From positions 1 to 24,721 of IMG/VR virus record IMGVR_UViG_3300034198_003517: a stretch of 24,721 bases of DNA; one strand, given 5' to 3'. The notes beneath the pieces are model-generated. The model was not told the DNA's origin, made no database searches, and saw only the letters and a list, made by a program, of their open reading frames with translations. This DNA is from a virus. The translations under genes were made by a program, and so were the position numbers. This document shows positions 23,056 to 24,721 of this stretch, in pieces; position 1 is the first letter of the stretch; every line of letters begins with the position of its first letter.

Positions 23056-23075
23056 TTCGCTCTCCTGTGTGTGTG

Positions 23076-23387
23076 TTAAACTTTAAACATTGCCCAAAAG
23101 GCAGTTTTACTCAAATCTTCTTCGAACTCCGGATAAACTTCGTTGAGTTTGTTACTGTCAACTCGCGCATATCCCTTGTCCATCTTTTTATCAAAAACTT
23201 TGTCCATATTCCAAACGCTATCTGTGACAATTTTAGTCTGTAGCTTTTTACCTCTACGACCCCAGAAAGTTACATAGCTGTGATCACTCCAGCGACTGTC
23301 ACCATCTTTGAGTTTGATAGCGCCCCAGACCTTGTCGTGATTTTCTTCTTCGTCTCTGCACCAACCAATAAATGCGTAGTCAATCAT
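23076..23387 (-). CDS. WGR-domain-like protein
   Basis: The protein of about 103 residues contains YVTFWGRRGKKLQTKI, the conserved WGR core. Farther on, NMDKVFDKKMDKGYARVD matches the helix and GY element of WGR domains, which bind nucleic acid ends and occur in PARPs and bacterial proteins. I prefer ATG 23387, which has GAGGT 5-6 bases upstream and overlaps the preceding stop as ATGA, to an ATG 15 bases further upstream. No PARP catalytic part is present, so this is an isolated DNA/RNA-binding module, perhaps detecting or shielding ends. Confidence 0.65.
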   Translation of the reverse strand: MIDYAFIGWCRDEEENHDKVWGAIKLKDGDSRWSDHSYVTFWGRRGKKLQTKIVTDSVWNMDKVFDKKMDKGYARVDSNKLNEVYPEFEEDLSKTAFWAMFKV

Positions 23388-23593
23388 TTTGACCTCACAC
23401 ATCGATAGGCGTCAGTTTTCAATCCAAGCTGACGAGCAGCATCTTCGCACATTTCTCGTGCTGTCTTTTTGCCCATACGACCCTCTTCCATATGAAACTC
23501 ACCGAGCGACCGCCAGTCATAGTAGGCCTTCATTTGTCCGCCACGACTGTCGCTAGCGCCTACTACTGTCCAAATCAGTAGAATGTAGATCAT
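23384..23593 (-). CDS. Small protein with N-terminal signal or membrane segment
   Basis: The 69-residue product starts MIYILLIWTVVGASDSRGG, a short hydrophobic run ending in a small-residue GAS site, then a charged helical part (MGKKTAREMCEDAARQLGLK) with two cysteines. It could be an exported small protein or a single-pass membrane protein. No domain is recognised. A CTGGA lies 10 bases before the ATG. It overlaps the next gene as ATGA and follows the previous one by a single base. Confidence 0.65.
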   Translation of the reverse strand: MIYILLIWTVVGASDSRGGQMKAYYDWRSLGEFHMEEGRMGKKTAREMCEDAARQLGLKTDAYRCVRSK

Positions 23594-23594
23594 T

Positions 23595-23840
23595 TTATTT
23601 TCCAGAGTTCTTAATCAAATACATTGTGACTTCAGGACCTTCGATCTTGATCACATCGCTTGAATACTTGCGAGTTTCCCACCGCCAATCTCCTACGCCT
23701 TTTACTGTGATCATCTTAGGTGTAAACTTTACAATGGTACCGATGATCATACTATTACTCTGCGGATAAACTACACAGTCGCCCATTTCGAGATTGCGAC
23801 CCAATTTGTCGGGATGTTTGTGTTCTGATTTTGTTGTCAT
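23595..23840 (-). CDS. Small KOW/SH3-like phage protein
   Basis: The 81-residue product contains LEMGDCVVYPQSNSMIIGTI followed by VKFTPKMITVKG, the GD.V......G.I..... pattern of small SH3-like barrels such as KOW motifs. Such proteins are frequent in T4-like phages and mostly uncharacterised. Its ATG overlaps the stop of the 33-residue membrane peptide as ATGA, so translation is coupled through that peptide. A role with nucleic acid or ribosome is possible given IF-1 upstream, but this is inference. Confidence 0.7.
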   Translation of the reverse strand: MTTKSEHKHPDKLGRNLEMGDCVVYPQSNSMIIGTIVKFTPKMITVKGVGDWRWETRKYSSDVIKIEGPEVTMYLIKNSGK

Positions 23841-23938
23841 ATAATTGAAAAGAAAAAGATAACAACTGCCGCAATTGGATGCCCAAACAACAGCGCCATC
23901 ATTGCTAGGATGGTTCCAAAGAACACTTTGTCTTCCAT
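23837..23938 (-). CDS. 33-residue single-span membrane peptide
   Basis: A complete short frame fills the gap between infA and the KOW-like gene. It reads MEDKVFFGTILAMMALLFG and ends AAVVIFFFSII, one hydrophobic segment with a charged N-terminus and a His-Pro kink at residues 20-21. ATG 23938 follows the infA stop by one base, with AGGT about 6 bases upstream, and its TGA overlaps the next ATG. The exact fit into the gap and both couplings argue for a real gene. It may be a small membrane-acting peptide; no family is recognised. Confidence 0.6.
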   Translation of the reverse strand: MEDKVFFGTILAMMALLFGHPIAAVVIFFFSII

Positions 23939-23939
23939 A

Positions 23940-24158
23940 TTACAACCTGTATGAAATACGACCTTTGGTAAGATCGTATGGGCTGACTTCAACCTTGACT
24001 TTGTCTCCAAGGATGATACGAATTTTGTGTTGTTTGAGTTTACCGCTGGTATAGCAGAGCATCACAGTAGCCATATTGTCTACTTTTACTCTGAACATAT
24101 TACCAGGTAGAACTTCTTCTACAATACCGGTTAATTCAATTACATCTTCTTTGGCCAT
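23940..24158 (-). CDS. infA: Translation initiation factor IF-1
   Basis: The 72-residue protein has the full length and pattern of bacterial IF-1. It starts [20 protein letters not shown], then [28 protein letters not shown] and finally [14 protein letters not shown]. These correspond to the OB-fold strands, and the SGK, RI..GD and PYDL.KGRI positions are those conserved in cellular IF-1. IF-1 binds the 30S A site and helps IF-2 and IF-3 choose the initiator tRNA. The ATG overlaps the release-factor-like gene by 19 bases, and a perfect internal promoter at 24314-24342 could drive it separately. It differs from the host type mainly in the third strand (ATVMLCYT). Why a phage carries IF-1 is unknown; altered start-site choice is one idea. 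Confidence 0.95.
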   Translation of the reverse strand: MAKEDVIELTGIVEEVLPGNMFRVKVDNMATVMLCYTSGKLKQHKIRIILGDKVKVEVSPYDLTKGRISYRL

Positions 24159-24700
24159 AATAGGTCGAAATTACCTTTCAATACAGTTGAACACTTAGCT
24201 GACAATCCTGTCAAATGATCTTGTACACGATCGTCCTGAAATCTGTAAGTGCGAATTTTGTCTCCTCGCATCCCAGACCCTACCTGCTGTTTTCTATTGC
24301 TTGCTATGTTACTATTATAACATCGTTCTGCGGCTGTGTCAACCGCAGTTTGGACGGCAGTCATCGCCTGTTCAAAACTGTTCTGTCGGCTGCGACATTG
24401 TGCAGTGGCAACTACACCACTAGGCGTGTGAGTTATCCGGCAACTATTTTGGTGCTTGTTACGATGTTGTCCACCAGCACCTGTACCGCTGTACCATTCT
24501 ACTCGTAAATCGCAGTCTGGTATAGAGGAGGGTCCAATTCCCTCAATGCGGTCTATGACGGCAACGGTTACGGTACTGGTATGAACACGACCTTTTCGTT
24601 CTGTTGGCGGCACACGCTGTATTCGGTGTCCACCTGGCTCGTTGTCTAAGCCTGATAAATCTGCGCCCTCAACTAGTAAACTGCATTCGCCAAGACGCAC
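24140..24700 (-). CDS. Release factor-like protein, RF1-type motifs, no domain 1
   Basis: The 186-residue protein has [12 protein letters not shown] (23-34), whose PPT at 31-33 matches the PxT stop-codon motif of RF1 rather than the SPF of RF2, then [12 protein letters not shown]. It keeps the catalytic GGQ at 76-78 ([11 protein letters not shown]) and [12 protein letters not shown] with RVQDHLTG (141-165). A full RF1 has about 360 residues; domain 1 and the first part of domain 2 are missing. The GTG at 24700 is the only start candidate before an in-frame TGA at the very edge (24719-24721), and no good ribosome site is seen. Expected function is peptidyl-tRNA hydrolysis on ribosomes, perhaps at UAG/UAA, perhaps in rescue. 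It overlaps infA. Confidence 0.85.
   Translation of the reverse strand: MRLGECSLLVEGADLSGLDNEPGGHRIQRVPPTERKGRVHTSTVTVAVIDRIEGIGPSSIPDCDLRVEWYSGTGAGGQHRNKHQNSCRITHTPSGVVATAQCRSRQNSFEQAMTAVQTAVDTAAERCYNSNIASNRKQQVGSGMRGDKIRTYRFQDDRVQDHLTGLSAKCSTVLKGNFDLLWPKKM
24314..24342 (-). promoter_or_regulatory. Perfect sigma70-type promoter inside the release-factor-like gene
   Basis: On the minus strand TTGACA (24337-24342) and TATAAT (24314-24319) are 17 bases apart, again an exact consensus. The 12 bases ending in the -10 box plus one, GATGTTATAATA, are shared with the promoter at 21612-21640. It lies about 155 bases upstream of infA and would produce infA and the following genes without the intact release-factor-like protein. 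Confidence 0.85.
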
Positions 24701-24721
24701 ATCTATAAGGCGGGTAGTTCA

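Overview
The window looks like part of a tailed-phage genome (Caudoviricetes), most likely a large T4-like myovirus. The signs are dense packing with ATGA stop/start overlaps, a long repetitive tail-fibre-type protein with a typical tail-fibre N-terminus, a tRNA, T4-late-type promoter sequences (CATAAATA, TATAAGTA), and many small phage-style genes. The host cannot be read directly. A TctA permease plus a signal-peptide-bearing TctC-like binding protein points to a Gram-negative host, and such transporters are most abundant in beta- and alphaproteobacteria. No integrase, transposon or CRISPR array was seen.

Layout. (1) 1-590, minus strand: the 5' end of an unrecognised protein, a small histone H1-like protein and a class II tRNA whose best fold gives anticodon CUA. 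(2) 654-2753, plus strand: a minimal ANL adenylate-forming protein, a GNAT-like protein and a divergent sulfotransferase-like protein. (3) 13961 down to 2745, minus strand: about 11 kb read as one unit. It holds a di-iron ferritin-like protein, a class I glutamine amidotransferase, TctA, TctC and a small duplicated membrane protein. These are followed by four 2-oxoglutarate/Fe(II) oxygenases, two sulfotransferase-like proteins, two SAM methyltransferases and two P-loop-like proteins. (4) 14070-14810, plus strand: a third related methyltransferase. (5) 20180 down to 14792, minus strand: the tail-fibre-type gene, then SDR, GT-A-like protein, methyltransferase-like protein, AspH-like oxygenase and a third sulfotransferase-like protein. 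(6) 24700 down to 20302, minus strand: a release-factor-like protein with RF1-type motifs, translation initiation factor IF-1, several small proteins, a WGR-like protein, a tyrosine/dual-specificity phosphatase, a SprT-like protein and a calcineurin-like phosphoesterase, closed by a strong terminator.

How the genes may work together. Regions 3 and 5 contain recurring neighbourhoods of methyltransferase, 2OG oxygenase and sulfotransferase-like protein, alongside ligase, acyltransferase, glycosyltransferase-like and SDR genes. Chemically this suggests a pathway that hydroxylates, then sulfonates or methylates, some molecule: a virion protein or glycan, a host surface molecule or a small metabolite. 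The product is unknown. Region 6 and the tRNA suggest a second theme, phage influence on translation initiation and termination. TAG is the stop in only 1 of the 38 complete genes read, and that TAG has a TAA two codons later.
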